Shown here piece by piece: positions 22,669 through 34,000 of a stretch of 64,000 nt of DNA. This stretch comes from Dromaius novaehollandiae (taxonomy: Eukaryota > Chordata > Aves > Casuariiformes > Dromaiidae): contig NC_088112.1 in the NCBI RefSeq assembly GCF_036370855.1, positions 21,568,469 through 21,632,468 of the forward strand, in the 5' to 3' direction. The translations under genes were made by a program, and so were the position numbers. Position 1 is the first letter of the stretch. The number at the start of each line of letters is the position of its first letter. Below the pieces are notes generated by a model. The model was not told where the DNA came from, made no database searches, and saw nothing but the letters and a program-made list of their open reading frames with translations.

Positions 22669-24827
22669 GTAACTACCGCCGCACCCGAGGGTGTTGCTTC
22701 CTCGCGGCTCGGAGGAACGTGCTGATGGTTTCCAACAGCCGGCAGTCAACGACACGCAGTTTTGGCCGTGGTGCTCGCGGCCTTTCTTCTTCTCGGGGCG
22801 TCAGCAAGGGGGTCACTCAAACCTGCAGGCGAGCCCCAGGTCGCCGGCTGCCGCTCCCGGGCACGGGGCACGCTGCGGCCTCTTTCCCAGCTGCCGTTAT
22901 TTTGGGGGGATAGCCTGGGTTTTGGCCCTGCTTTTCGCTGGTGCTGGGGACCAGGGCTAGCAGGAGCGAGGTGCTATGTCACCGCAGAGGGCTGGGGTGC
23001 GGGAGCGGGGGCAGCCCCGCCGCGGCCGGCAGGCGCGATGCCACGTCCCCTTTCCCTACGGGGCCAATTTTGGGCCGGTTTGCCAAAACCGGCTTTGCGC
23101 TGCTGGCTCTGGGATGCTCCGGCGTCTCCCATCTTCGGGACGGGACGGGGGAAGCGCCGGCGAGCGAGGGGAGCCCGTGCCCCGAAACGCGGCGCCGGCC
23201 CCGCTCCGACGGCCGCTGCCGGCAGCCGGTCTTGTTCGGCGTCTTCGGCCGGGGAAGCTCCCGATGTGACGCCTCTGCTTGCCTCCCTTCTCCAGATTCC
23301 CTGCAACGACACCCGGGTGGCACAGGTCGTCTTCACAGATCGAAAGGTAAAGCGTGACGTGGAGACACACACAAAAATAAGCGTTTATAATCAATAGGGG
23401 CACAACCAGAGCTGTCGCTGCCATTGCACGCAGACCACGCGACAGAGGTCTTGTTCTTAGTCACCAAGCGGGAACTGATCAGCTATAACTAACTTTTAGT
23501 ACAAATTTAGATAGCTAAAGCCACTGAGCTGCCTGCCTCCAGTCTTGTCCACTTTCGGCAGGCTTTTCATCTCATGCCCTACCAGCGTGTGTGGGCACGA
23601 CCAGCGTCTGCGACTGTGTCGCGCTGGAACGGCTCTCCAGTTAGATAGCGTGTTAGCTTGGGTGCATAGCAGTGGGATTGAGTCATTTATGGCTAAGATT
23701 AAAAGACTGAATGAAGGGCAAGTAAAATGATAAGAGCGTAGGAAGTCGTTGTGCAATCTGCCATCAATCCCAAGAAGTCAGGCGAGTAACGTCGATCTAA
23801 AGCAGCTACGTGGGTCTAACAGTTTTTGCATGTCGTCTTGGTGCTCAACAGCTGTCGGAGCAGGAGCTGCTGTGCCAGGCTGCAGCGGCTCTCCTCAAAG
23901 TCACCAAATGCAAGGACTACGAGCCGCTCGTCGCCAACCTGCAGAGCCTGCGCGGCGGCACGGTGAGTGGCTGGTGGCCGTGCGTGTCCCTGTCCCTGCT
24001 CGCGCGCTCCCTTTGCATCGCTGTTAGCAAAGAGCCACGGTGACATTTCACACTGATCTCCCTTAACTTTGCTGCAGGACTCTTGTGCATTGAACTTGTG
24101 CCAGGTTTAAGGTCAGGGCTGGCAGAGTTAAGCTGGCCTAGGGACACGGATTATCTTCCATGAGGGCTAGAGCTGGGCAGGCAGCTTGGCAGAGCTGCCC
24201 GGTGCCGCGTGCCAGCCCATCTCTGCCGGGGCCCCGCGTCCCTGCCCCAGCTCGGTGCCACCTTCGGCCTCGAGCCCCCGAGCCCGGCTGGCAGGAGCTG
24301 CAAGGCCACCGCCAGCCACGAGGGCCCTGCTGCTGCGGGATATTTTTCCCACCAATCCTCTCCAAAAAAGGAAAAATTCCCGGCCTCTGGGGTCAGCAGC
24401 CTCACAACACTAAACTGAAAGCAACTCCCTGGAAATATTTCTTTTATACACTGCACTTTAAACAGCAAATAATCTTGCGCTCAGCCAGGTGCTAGAGCAG
24501 GGTGAGAGCAGCTCACGGGCACTTCTGCCGCCGAGATGGTATTTCACAGAACTGACTTTGCGTGATGATTAAGTTTGGGAGACGAATGCAACGGAAACAA
24601 AACAGCTGCTCTGGCTGGTTCGCTGGCTGGCTGGGTTTTTTAAGCTTTTAAATGCTGCTATGAGCTCTAACGCCGTTACGTGTCCCCTTCCTCAGAGCTG
24701 CTCCCTGAGCAGCGAGAACGAGATCTACCTGAGGAATTTCTTGCCGGAGCTGGGGAACTTCACCCAGGGGATGTACCGCCGCCTCTCCACGTCCTCCGCC
24801 AAGTGGGAAGACTGCTGCTCCCAGTAA
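22528..24827 (+). CDS. IL13: Interleukin-13 precursor (complete, 4 exons, 144 aa)
   Basis: IL-13 is a secreted four-helix type-2 cytokine that signals through IL4R-alpha/IL13RA1 and STAT6. Exons at 22528-22668, 23296-23346, 23852-23962 and 24696-24827 join at phase 0 into 47+17+37+43 codons plus TAA. The ATG is chosen because it lies 93 bp past a TATA box and opens a hydrophobic leader (residues 1-20, FALLSLIDLISS core). Cysteines 50, 72, 84 and 103 (PCND, LLCQ, TKCK, SCSL) match the four disulphide cysteines of mammalian IL-13. Potential N-glycosylation sites are NDT (51) and NFT (122). An additional vicinal pair Cys141-Cys142 sits three residues from the end. Identity as IL13 rather than IL4 rests on position directly after RAD50 and on NDTRVAQVVFT, which I recall from chicken IL-13. 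Confidence 0.93.
23296..23346 (+). CDS. IL13: IL13 exon 2
   Basis: 17 codons, IPCNDTRVAQVVFTDRK, between CTCCAG and GTAAAG. It has the first conserved cysteine and an N-glycosylation sequon. Very short second exons are typical of IL4/IL13. Confidence 0.92.
23852..23962 (+). CDS. IL13: IL13 exon 3
   Basis: 37 codons between CAACAG and ACG|GTGAGT. Encodes ELLCQAAAALLKVTKCKDYE with the second and third cysteines (helices B and C). Confidence 0.92.
24696..24827 (+). CDS. IL13: IL13 exon 4
   Basis: 43 codons plus TAA after CCTCAG. Encodes SCSLSSENEIYLRNFLPELG and helix D, ending DCCSQ. Confidence 0.92.
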   Translation, partial: SCSLSSENEIYLRNFLPELGNFTQGMYRRLSTSSAKWEDCCSQ

Positions 24828-25914
24828 AACACGCAGCCGGCGGTTTCGAAGCAACAGATCCTAGCTCTGGTAGTTCTTAAAGTGTGTTTTGTAGAGTTGC
24901 TGAGCTCCTCGTCGCGTGGTTGCACTTCCTCAGCTCTGACACGGTCCTGCCTGCCTGCAAAGCCGACCAGGTGCGCTGAGCTGCTCCTCCCGCGACGCAC
25001 GCAGGGCCTCTCGCAGGAGAGGTCCTCTTGCACAGCCCAAGCCTAAAGCCCGAGGGCTCTTTCGTGACATGTTCAGCCTCTGCATGAGAAGATGTGAAAC
25101 CATGGCAGCAGCAGCTGATCGGCAGGTGCTGGCGTCTCGCTTGCCCGGAAGATTTCGTGCCACCAGATCCCATACTCCCTCCTCCAGCCGCTGTGCTTCA
25201 GCCCACGAAGGGCTGCGTGAAACCCCTGAGCAAACAGAAGAGCTCAGCATCGCCTTCACGCATCGGTATTGCAGACAGTATCTGTCCTTGCTGCAATATC
25301 GGCTATCCGGGCAAGCCAAATGCCGAGAGATCAGGCCAAATAACACGCAAAGCCTCATCTCCCCAAGCCCTTGCTACGTGGAAGGACGCCTAACTACACG
25401 CTTACAGCTTCCTGCAGCAGCGCTGCCGTGACCACCGCTGCCTCTTTCCTCGTTCACCTGCCCATGCAGAGCCTAGCAAAAGCAAAACCAAATTATCTGC
25501 TTCCTGTTCCGCTTTAATGAAGTGAGGTTTATTCATAATTATCTTCTCGTCCTAAAGAGATCAAAATCTAGGCTGAAATGAAGCATGTTCACCCGCAGCT
25601 TGCTCTAGCAGCCCATGCAGGCAGCGGGCAGGTTGCTGCCCCCGGGCAGCTGGTGATCCCAGCCCCGGTCTCCAAGCTGAGGAAGTGCAACAGCCGCGCA
25701 GAGGAGCAAACGGGGGGGAGGGAGCGGGGGGAAGGCGAGGGGAGGGAGATTTCATATCCGTCTTATCTAATTTTTAACGTAACTTTTATTATGTCTTCTA
25801 TATTGTCAGTGGGCTTTTAAATTATTAATAGCGAAGACTAGGACTGTATAAACCAATTGACAGTTTGTAGGACAACTTTCCATCTAATGGCTGCTCCATG
25901 GCATCTTATTGCTA

Positions 25915-25960
25915 GAGTTTATTTATTATTGTATTTTATTTAAATAACTTATTTTTATAT
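25915..25960 (+). promoter_or_regulatory. IL13: AU-rich mRNA-instability element, IL13 3' UTR
   Basis: Contains ATTTA pentamers at 25921-25925 and 25938-25942 in a T/A-only context (TTTATTTATTATT and similar). Such elements bind TTP/ZFP36 and HuR in cytokine messages, including mammalian IL13. Confidence 0.5.
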
Positions 25961-26347
25961 CACATAATATAAAGATTCAAGACCAAAAAGTCCTAACTGT
26001 AGAAATCATTTGAACATATGCTTTTCTTCAGTTGGGATCAAAGGAAAAGACAAAGCCAATATTCAGAATAGGTGTTTTATTTTTAACTTATACAATAGCA
26101 ATTCTGTGAAATGTAGTCCATATTTAAAATACTGCTACCTCGTTCTTAGGGAAATGTTATTGCCTAATTGCCTTTCCAAGACAACAAATGAACGTGTGCT
26201 GACTCATAATTTATTGTTCTTCCATATATTTAAAATATTTGTATTACAACAGAGTTAATATATTCAAATTATCATGTATCTGGATATCTTAATATTTTTT
26301 CATGTCAACTTTGCACTGATACTGTAAAACTGTCTCCGGGCTTAAGC

Positions 26348-26353
26348 AATAAA
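26348..26353 (+). terminator. IL13: Candidate IL13 polyadenylation signal AATAAA
   Basis: Canonical hexamer with downstream TGATGTTCT and GTGGTTTATGCTGTTG, a typical GT-rich element. It is the best signal between IL13 and IL4. Confidence 0.5.
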
Positions 26354-26370
26354 CTACGAATGATGTTCTC

Positions 26371-29300
26371 CGAGTCAGTGGTTTATGCTGTTGATTCCCC
26401 TTTTTCTTATTTTGAGAAGCTAATTAAAAATGCCAAGGTCCCGTCTCCTTGTTCTGTTGGCATCAGGCAAGGGGGAAAGAGAGAAAGACCAGTATTTCTT
26501 GGTGCAATAAATAGCAAACTTACAAAGTCCTCTATGAGGACGAGTTTTGAAGAAAACAGAAGGCACCAACTAGCCAAGCTCCTGATCGCGATGGCTGGCG
26601 CCGCGAAGGCAGCTCAGCCGCCGGTGCTCTCCACGGGCCGGTGACGGTCCCGGGCTTGCAACGCGACCCGTGGTCGTGTCAGTAGTCCTACCTGCTCCAT
26701 GGTACCAGCCTTTGGAGAAAGGGAGAGAGGAGATTACAGAAATGCAAAGGGTCAAGAAAGAGGACAGGGTTGGGGACCTGGAGTTGGGAAAATACGAGGT
26801 GAGGGGAACAGCTAGAAGATGTTGGATGAGAGACCTCATCTGGGAGATGGTCTTGTGCAGTGGGGCCATCATAAAGGAAAGCGATACAGGGAAGGGACTG
26901 TGGTTCGGGGTGATCCTGGGAGTGAAACAGGAGCATGAGAGAAGGACAGAAGACAAGAACATGAGTCAGAGAAGGCAGAGACAGGAGGAGAGGGCAGAAA
27001 AGCTGCAGTGCTCTAAGGGGAGGTGCGTTGAGCAGACGGGTGACGTTAGGGATGCGGCAGAGACTGGCTCACGGGACAGGCACCATTCAGGTGCAGGAAA
27101 CGGGCTTTTACAAATGTGTGTGATGGGGTGTTAATCCCAGCCTCTGAATTTACTCCAGACAAATGCAAGGCATTAGCAGCAGCAATATCAGCTGCGGCAA
27201 GCAACACATAAACACAAAGACACCCCTCTTCTCTGCTTCAGTGGAAACTTCAGAACATCACCCTGTAATTGCCAGACACTTTCATCCATTTCCAGCCTGA
27301 ATTTACCCTGGGCAGTTTGTTACGCCTATAATCCTCTACCCTTTCACAAACCGCAGTGGACAGCCCCCACCGGGCCCACCTCTGCCTCGGGGCGTTAACC
27401 CGCAGATGCTGAAAGCTCCTTCAAACCCCTCCTGGGAATCCGACCGCTTCCTTCCTAGGCCTTGGCCAATGTTGAGGCAGCCGCTTTCAGATCTTCCTCG
27501 GCTGCTGTCCTTGAGTCGTTTCAGCCTGAGATGGCTGAGCCGACGGAGCGGTGGCCGCAGCTCTCCCCGGGAGCCCTGGGCTGCAGGGAATCCGCACCCA
27601 GGGACCAGCCGATGCCACCAAGGAGCCCACTGCGTCCACGGCGTGCGGGCACGTATGCCTTGAAACACACGAACCTGGTTTCAAATCCGTGTTCCAAGCA
27701 AGGCTACGATGGCGTGGCAACCTGCATCTATAACATCTTGTGCAACTGCCCTACGCGCTGAGCTTGCAAGTTCAAAGGATGGAAATTCTTGTTTATATCA
27801 GGAGGAAGAAACCTGGGACACCTCAGCCCAGCTCTCCTGGCTGAAGCTCCCAGTGTAATTCCCATCTCCCTCACACCGAGACAGGAATTGCTTGGAGGAC
27901 TACAAGATGCTAACCCTCAGGCACGGAGGAAAAGGGGTACGAAAGGGGCAGCACTGGCTCAGGCTTGCATTTTTTTTTGACTGGAGGTGCTAGGACTACT
28001 CCTGTTCAAAATATTAACCCTTTCATAAAACACCAGCAGCACGTTGCTTGCACTTGCGGTTCAGCTCCCACGTGGGAGGTGGTGCTGTCATGTTTTACCA
28101 CGTGCATTTATCAGCTGGAATAAGGAGAAAAAAAAGTGCTTTCTGTACTCTTCAGTGGGGCTGTAAAAAGGTCATGCACCTTCTGACATTTCAGATGAAG
28201 GGCTTCCAGGAGAGAGGAGGAAGGTCAAGGTGATTAAGATTTTATACAGTGAATTAGCCTGACGGGGACATGAGCCTTTCAACGCCCAGAGAGGTGAGCC
28301 GCACCGCGAAAGAGCAGAGGCCATGCAGCTCCTCTCTGCCCACCTTACACAGGGAAATAAGAATTCCAGTAAATTTATCCCAGCAAAATAAAGGCTGAGA
28401 AGGAGCAGAGCTCCTGCTCTCACCCCTCAGCGAGAGGAAAGTGAAGGAAGAAAGAGTACTTACAAGAGAGATGAAAACAAATTTATGCTAAAGGGTAATA
28501 TTATCACAAACACAAATGTGTGTAAATTGTCATGAATAAATACAGACTAATAACTAGAGGAGGGCCCTGGACACCTGGAAGGGAGGGCCAGGTAGGATGA
28601 AGGGGCTGGATCAGATGGCCATCCCTGGGTTAAGAAGGGAGCTCAATTAATTCACTAAGGGGCACACACTGTATGTGGTCACCTGCAAGAGCAGGCTGAG
28701 GCAGCAGCTCCTCCCCGCTCTGGGCTCGTAGCTCCCTGTCAGTGCCCGAGCCTAGGAATGAAACTCGGCTGCATCGGGACACGCGGTGGGTCGGGGCCGG
28801 CAGCGCCGAGCGCGTACGGTAGAGACGGAGGCTGCGCCAGGGCCCGGGGCTCTCGGCCGTCGGTCTTATCTGCTGCATCCCACAGGCAGGAAAGAGCGCG
28901 GGAATTACTTTTTCACAGATGACTTTGCTGCTGCACAAGTGATGCAGGTTTCCATTGTGATTCAACCCAGCTAGTTTAAAGGTTACATTTTTCTGTTAAT
29001 TTAGCAGAGAGGTACATTCCAGCTTCAGAGCTTTCCACTGCAATCACCAGGGAAATTACTGTGTGCACACCAGGCGTGCAGCACCTGCAGAGCACCGACC
29101 GGCCCGTGCCCACAGCCCGGCACGGGGAGCACCAGCACCTCAGGCCCCTTCTCGATGTCATCCACTTTGGCCGTGGACCGTCTTTCCATGAGCCATCTCA
29201 GGACAGACTCTCCGGTTGCCCCAAGAAACACGCCATCCCCTCCCGCACCGCGCTAACGGGGCTTTGGTCGTCTCGGCTCCCAGGGCTGAGCCTGGTCCCG

Positions 29301-30660
29301 AGACGCAGCTGAACAAGGGCTTCCCCAGCGCCCAGCCAGGTGGGCGGCAGCTTCCCTCTCTCCTGCTGTTTAATCTGCCTGAGCTCAGCTTATCCTGGCC
29401 AGGGAGCCCCTGGGGTACCAGCAAAGGTCCATCACCCCACAGGGCTGCAATTTGCACAACTACTGCCCTGCTCTCACCTTGCAAACGTGGTGCTCCAGGC
29501 ACAGCGCTTGCCCGGCCCTGTCTGCCTGTACCTGCCCTGCCGGGAGCACAGCAAACGGCAACTGGTACAGCTCAACCCCATCTCCGTCCCCGCGATCAAC
29601 AGAAACACTGACACGGCAGCAGTCTCCTGCCGAGCTGTAACACACGCGCTTATCTACTTTCCATCAAGAAAGATGCAAGTAGGAAACCTCGCAGCATTCC
29701 GGTGGCAAATCCCTTTCAAAGGTCTTTCTGAGTCAGTGGCACTAACTTCATCTGGGGCATTTCATAATTAGACAAACAAAATTACTCTCAGTCTGGCTGC
29801 TCCTGGATTAATAAAGTACTCTCAAACGCTTATCAAGCATCTGATTGCAAGTTGCTATTTGAGTTAGAAAAATACCTATTAGTTATTACAAAACTCCAAA
29901 CTTTCCCAGCTCAGCTAATTTCTCAGTGTTATTTCCTGAGGCAGCACTGGTTGATGGTGCCAGCAGAGACCATTGTGTTCGTCTTTCACAAATCAGGTAG
30001 GAAGCACCAGGGCGGCCTCCAGGTCCTTGAGTATCTGATGGTGGAACATAGAGTCACACAACCCCATTGCACTGTGCAAGCATCTGACCTCCCCGGGCAT
30101 CGCAGGCTGCAGGGCTGGGTACGCACAGGACCACGATCCCTCGTTAGCTCCGAGCTGCTCGCTGCCTCACACCTAGGTCCCTGCACGTCCCTTCACAAGG
30201 GCAGTTTCACGCTATCTCTTTCGGGGAGCCCATTTGGCCAGGAGAGCCCCTGGTTTCCGTAAATCCACACCGCCCAGGAAAGATGGTTGCAGCCCGTTTC
30301 TACCAAAGAAGTTTCCCATGCTGCAGGTGAGGGCCCCAGCCATGGCACCGCACCGCAGCTTTCCGTTTCTCTCCGGGCGCAGGTTAAGATAACATTGTAG
30401 ACAGAAAATGGTATGCAGATGAACAACGCTTTGCATGATTTGGAGATATTCAAATGAAATGACAACCGAGCAATAGAAGAACGCACAGGGTATTTAGAGA
30501 CAAAGTGAAGCTCCGTTATTTAACTGCTGTCAGATCCATGGTCCTAATTTGGACTTGATACACTTTAATCTCACATTTTAGAAAAAGCCTTGGAATGCAG
30601 AGAAATGGAGAAGACATAACTGAGTAGTTTACATACCTTTTCTTTCTACGTGACCTGACT
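26371..30660. other. IL13-IL4 intergenic spacer
   Basis: No gene recognised. 26670-27130 is purine-rich, and several GC-rich stretches carry unrelated overlapping open frames. Two AT-richer islands stand out as possible conserved non-coding elements: about 28855-29070 (with a GATA core, TTATCT) and about 29690-29900 (with TGAGTCA at 29729-29735). In mammals the conserved element CNS-1 lies in this spacer; homology is not shown here. Confidence 0.6.
29729..29735 (+). promoter_or_regulatory. AP-1/MAF half-site TGAGTCA in the IL13-IL4 spacer
   Basis: TTTCTGAGTCAGTGGC is an AP-1 consensus with a partial MAF recognition context, within an AT-rich island. c-MAF and JUNB drive IL4 in mammals. A single short motif is weak evidence. 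Confidence 0.3.
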
Positions 30661-30670
30661 CCTACCAGTG

Positions 30671-30840
30671 TTATCTGAAGGGTGGAAATTTCCTATGTTG
30701 AAACGTAATGCAAGATCAGAAGAAAATCTTGACTTTTACAAAAAACTGTTGTCCTAATTGGATAGTAACAACTTTGGAAAGTGCAGATAAAGGAACAATA
30801 ACTTTTTCCCATGGGTTCAGCAATTTTACAGCCATAAATA
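30671..30840 (+). promoter_or_regulatory. IL4: IL4 proximal promoter with kappaB/NFAT/GATA motifs and TATA-like box
   Basis: In order: GATA core TTATCT (30671-30676); the palindrome GGAAATTTCC (30684-30693), a kappaB site with NFAT cores on both strands; TGGAAA (30775-30780); AGATAA (30785-30790); TTTTTCCC (30803-30810); and TATA-like CATAAATA (30833-30840), 90 bases before the ATG. Mammalian IL4 has repeated NFAT 'P' elements in the same position. Occupancy is inferred. Confidence 0.55.
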
Positions 30841-30929
30841 GAGATGTTCCTTCCAGAAAAGCACATACAGGTACAGATCACCCAAATATCCAGAAATTGT
30901 GAAGTGAGGTGGTTTAACATAAGCAGGCC

Positions 30930-31064
30930 ATGAGCATTAAGTTCCCAGTCCTGCTAACCTTCTTCTGTTTGTTAGCCTGCCACAGCCACAAGGCCGCACT
31001 GCTGAAGAGCTCAAACTTTCTGAACGAGAACATCAGGCTGCTGCAGGATATCATAAGGATGAAC
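30930..31064 (+). CDS. IL4: IL4 exon 1: signal peptide and helix A
   Basis: 45 codons, ending AAC|GTACGT. Hydrophobic leader, then FLNENIRLLQDIIRMN. Confidence 0.94.
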
Positions 31065-34000
31065 GTACGTATTACTTGCACGGCTCAGCCTTTCGCTGAC
31101 CGATGGGAGGGATGGATTGCTTCGCGCCAGGCTCAGTAAAAGCAATGCTGAGTCAAAAAAAGGGGCTGAGCTAGCAGTGCCATACCAACAGCTCGCCTTA
31201 GCAAACCACATTGCGTCTCTTCGTAATGCCCCGAGGTGAGCCGAGCGCCTTGGGTGGGGCGGGGGGGAAGGAGCACAAACACGCATGTCAGGGTGGATCC
31301 AAGCTACCGATTTCTTGACTCTTATTTCTCCTCTGTTTCGTTCCTTGATAAAGGTTTCCTGTGACGAGATGAACGTGACAAATATTTTTGCAGATCGTAA
31401 GGTAAGAAAGAAAAACTCCGTCATCTTTGTTCAGAAACAATAAATGGTCGTTATAGGTATTTGGGAGAGGCTCTACTTGAGGCCAAGGGAAAGCACAGGG
31501 GCAACAAGAATGCAGAATTGAAGCCTTGTCTCCCTCTTCTTCTAAGGGGGGCTGGATTAAAACCAAAACCCATCACCAATCCCCAAAGGATGGTAGTGAA
31601 CATGCCTGCTTATTGCTTTGCTGGAGAAGTTCAGCACGAGAGACAGGTCATGCAAGTGCCAGTCCTCGCCGCTCCGGCACAGCCCTTCCACGAGGCTCTC
31701 CCCAGCCGCGGCAGCGTCTGCCAGCGACCGCTGGTCACGCTGGGGTCTGGCACGGGCGGGATGCCCCAGCCCGGGGACGGAAGGAGCTCCCGCGCTGCTT
31801 TCTCCTTTCCACACGCACACCCCACTCTCAGCCCAAAGCAGCTAGTGCTAAACGCTGGTAGCAGCTTGTGTTCCCAGCCGCGCCTGGGGTAACCCGGCCC
31901 ACCTAGCTCCCGGGGAAGATGGAGATCAGGGAGCCATGCAGGAACAGGCATTTATTTTAGCAGCTTTTTTTTTTTTAAGCTTTTCAAAAAGGAAGAGAGG
32001 AAATTCTTCCTTTGCCTTGGAGCTGTCTCACACTGTCACACCCACCCACACATGCCTATCACTGCATCTCAAGTTCTGGTTAGACATATTATCCCTCTTT
32101 AGCCCCACTTATCTGAAGGAAGGCTCTTTAGCTAGCAGAAGATCTAATAGAAGATAAAACAGCCTATTTCTGCTCTGAAAATTGCTGCCTAAGCCAAGCT
32201 CCCCGGCACTACAGTTCCTGTTTTCACAGAAAGCCGATGCTCGAGCCTCCTGCTGCAGGGGCGGGGGGTGCCGAGGGGCCCCGGCCCCACGTGGCCTGGC
32301 CTCCCTCCCCTGGGCAGTCGAGCGGGGCAGGCTCTCAGCAAGGCAGCGGACAGCTCTGACCAGCAACACGGCGCAGAGACGGAGGGAAAAGGGGGACAGC
32401 CAAGGTCCCGACGGGCTGTCTGGAGGGAGAGCAGAGCAGGGGCAGAGCAGGCAACCTTGATGCAGCAAGGGGACACTTCTCCTAAAGTCTGCCTGTACTT
32501 AGAGTCATCGCACTCTCCAGCTTGGCACCTCTGCACTGTGTTGTGAGAGATTCCCTTTATCTTTTAGTAGCATAGATAACCACTTCCTCTAGGACAAACA
32601 CCTGGATGGCTCAGGTAACAGCTGCCAGTAACCTGCCGTGCTACCTGACATCCTCAGACGCTGCTGTGCTCCCAAAGGTGCAGAACGAGCTAACAAACCA
32701 GTCTTTTCATGTCCAGCTGGATGCCATCAACAGGCAGAAAGGAAAAAAAACCAAAAAGCCTTACACACAGCATCACGCTCCACATCCCTAAACTCAGTAA
32801 GTACCGTCTCCAGCAGCTAGCCACAGTGTGAGACACGAGATGCTCTCCGCTGTCCCGCGCACGGCCCCGAGAGGCACGCAAGCAGCGAGACTAAGGAATG
32901 AAGTAGCTAGCAAGAGCCGCAGGGAGAACAGGCTGGCAGATTGCTTAAAGGTGTCATCTGGGTGAAAGCTGAAGAAATCTGACCAAACATAGCCGTCATC
33001 TAATTCTCATTTCTAGAAAACAACTGCATTTGAAATGTCCTAGCAGAGAAGAAAACTGAATAGCTGTGTGGGGGTTTTTTTTGTTTTGTTTTTTTTTTAA
33101 ACTATTGAAGGCACTTTTTCTTATTACCTCATCTTTGACAATGCTGGTAGGGAACTTCATCAATTCAAAGCACTTGAAGGAAATAACTCTTTCTATAGAC
33201 TTTTTGTTATTCTTGTATGGGAAGTAAGGCAGAGAAATCTGCTAGCCTACCACCCATTTGCACCCACACCAGCAGCAAGGATGCTCACTGTGGGGCAGCA
33301 CATGCACAGCCCATCTGGCCAGCTGCACGGAGCCACCACCTGCAGCTACAGGCTGCACAAAGCCAAGCCTTGCCTCTGAGCACCCAACGATAGGTGAGGC
33401 AGGTTTATCTGTCCAGGACCTCAAAGGAAAAAAGCTTCTCACAGCACAGGGTCTGCTGCTGTAGTGCCCCTGGGGGAGCTGGGAAAGGGAGGACATTCAT
33501 TCCTGCAGCACTCATGACAAAACACATGGATGCTCACCTCTGGCGCTGAGCTTCGTCTCGACTTTTTTCCACAACAGCTGATGCACGGCAGCACCCTCCT
33601 TCTTGGCTCCAGAGCCCAGGAATTGCAGGCCAGCAGACAGGAGCAACCTACATGTGCGCACACACACACACACACACCCCCCCCAGGAAGCTTTAGGCTA
33701 GGTTTTGACATCAAGGGCTGTACTCACCGCCTGCCGTTCAGAATGGAAGAGGATGATTTGCGCTGTTTTAATCTACTGCTAATGAAACTGTGTCTGTACT
33801 ACATGTCCATGTAGTCTTATTCCCTGGGAAGTGTCTATAAAAGCCACATTTATCTTCTTCCAGAAAGAAGACGAAGTTGAGATCTTATGCAAAGCTGCAA
33901 CAGTTGCTCTGGAGGGCCAGAGCTGCCACAGGCAGCTAGAAGGTGTTTCCCTTAACCTACGCCACCTTGTAAGAAGGACGAGCACAGTCTTCGAGGTAAG

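Larger units (their letters stand above)
24828..26370 (+). other. IL13: Probable IL13 3' UTR (about 1.5 kb)
   Basis: No further exon is visible. An AU-rich block (25915-25960) and AATAAA at 26348-26353, followed by GT-rich sequence, fit a long cytokine 3' UTR. A shorter UTR using a non-canonical signal cannot be excluded. Confidence 0.5.

Noticed and set aside
22762-23397. 211-codon open frame on the plus strand around IL13 intron 1
   Set aside because: It runs through intron 1 and across IL13 exon 2; GC-rich, low-complexity, and its long extent follows from scarcity of stop codons in GC-rich DNA. Only 23296-23346 is real coding sequence.
29808-29816. AATAAA in the IL13-IL4 spacer as a polyA signal
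   Set aside because: No upstream exon could use it, and a better signal for IL13 lies at 26348-26353.
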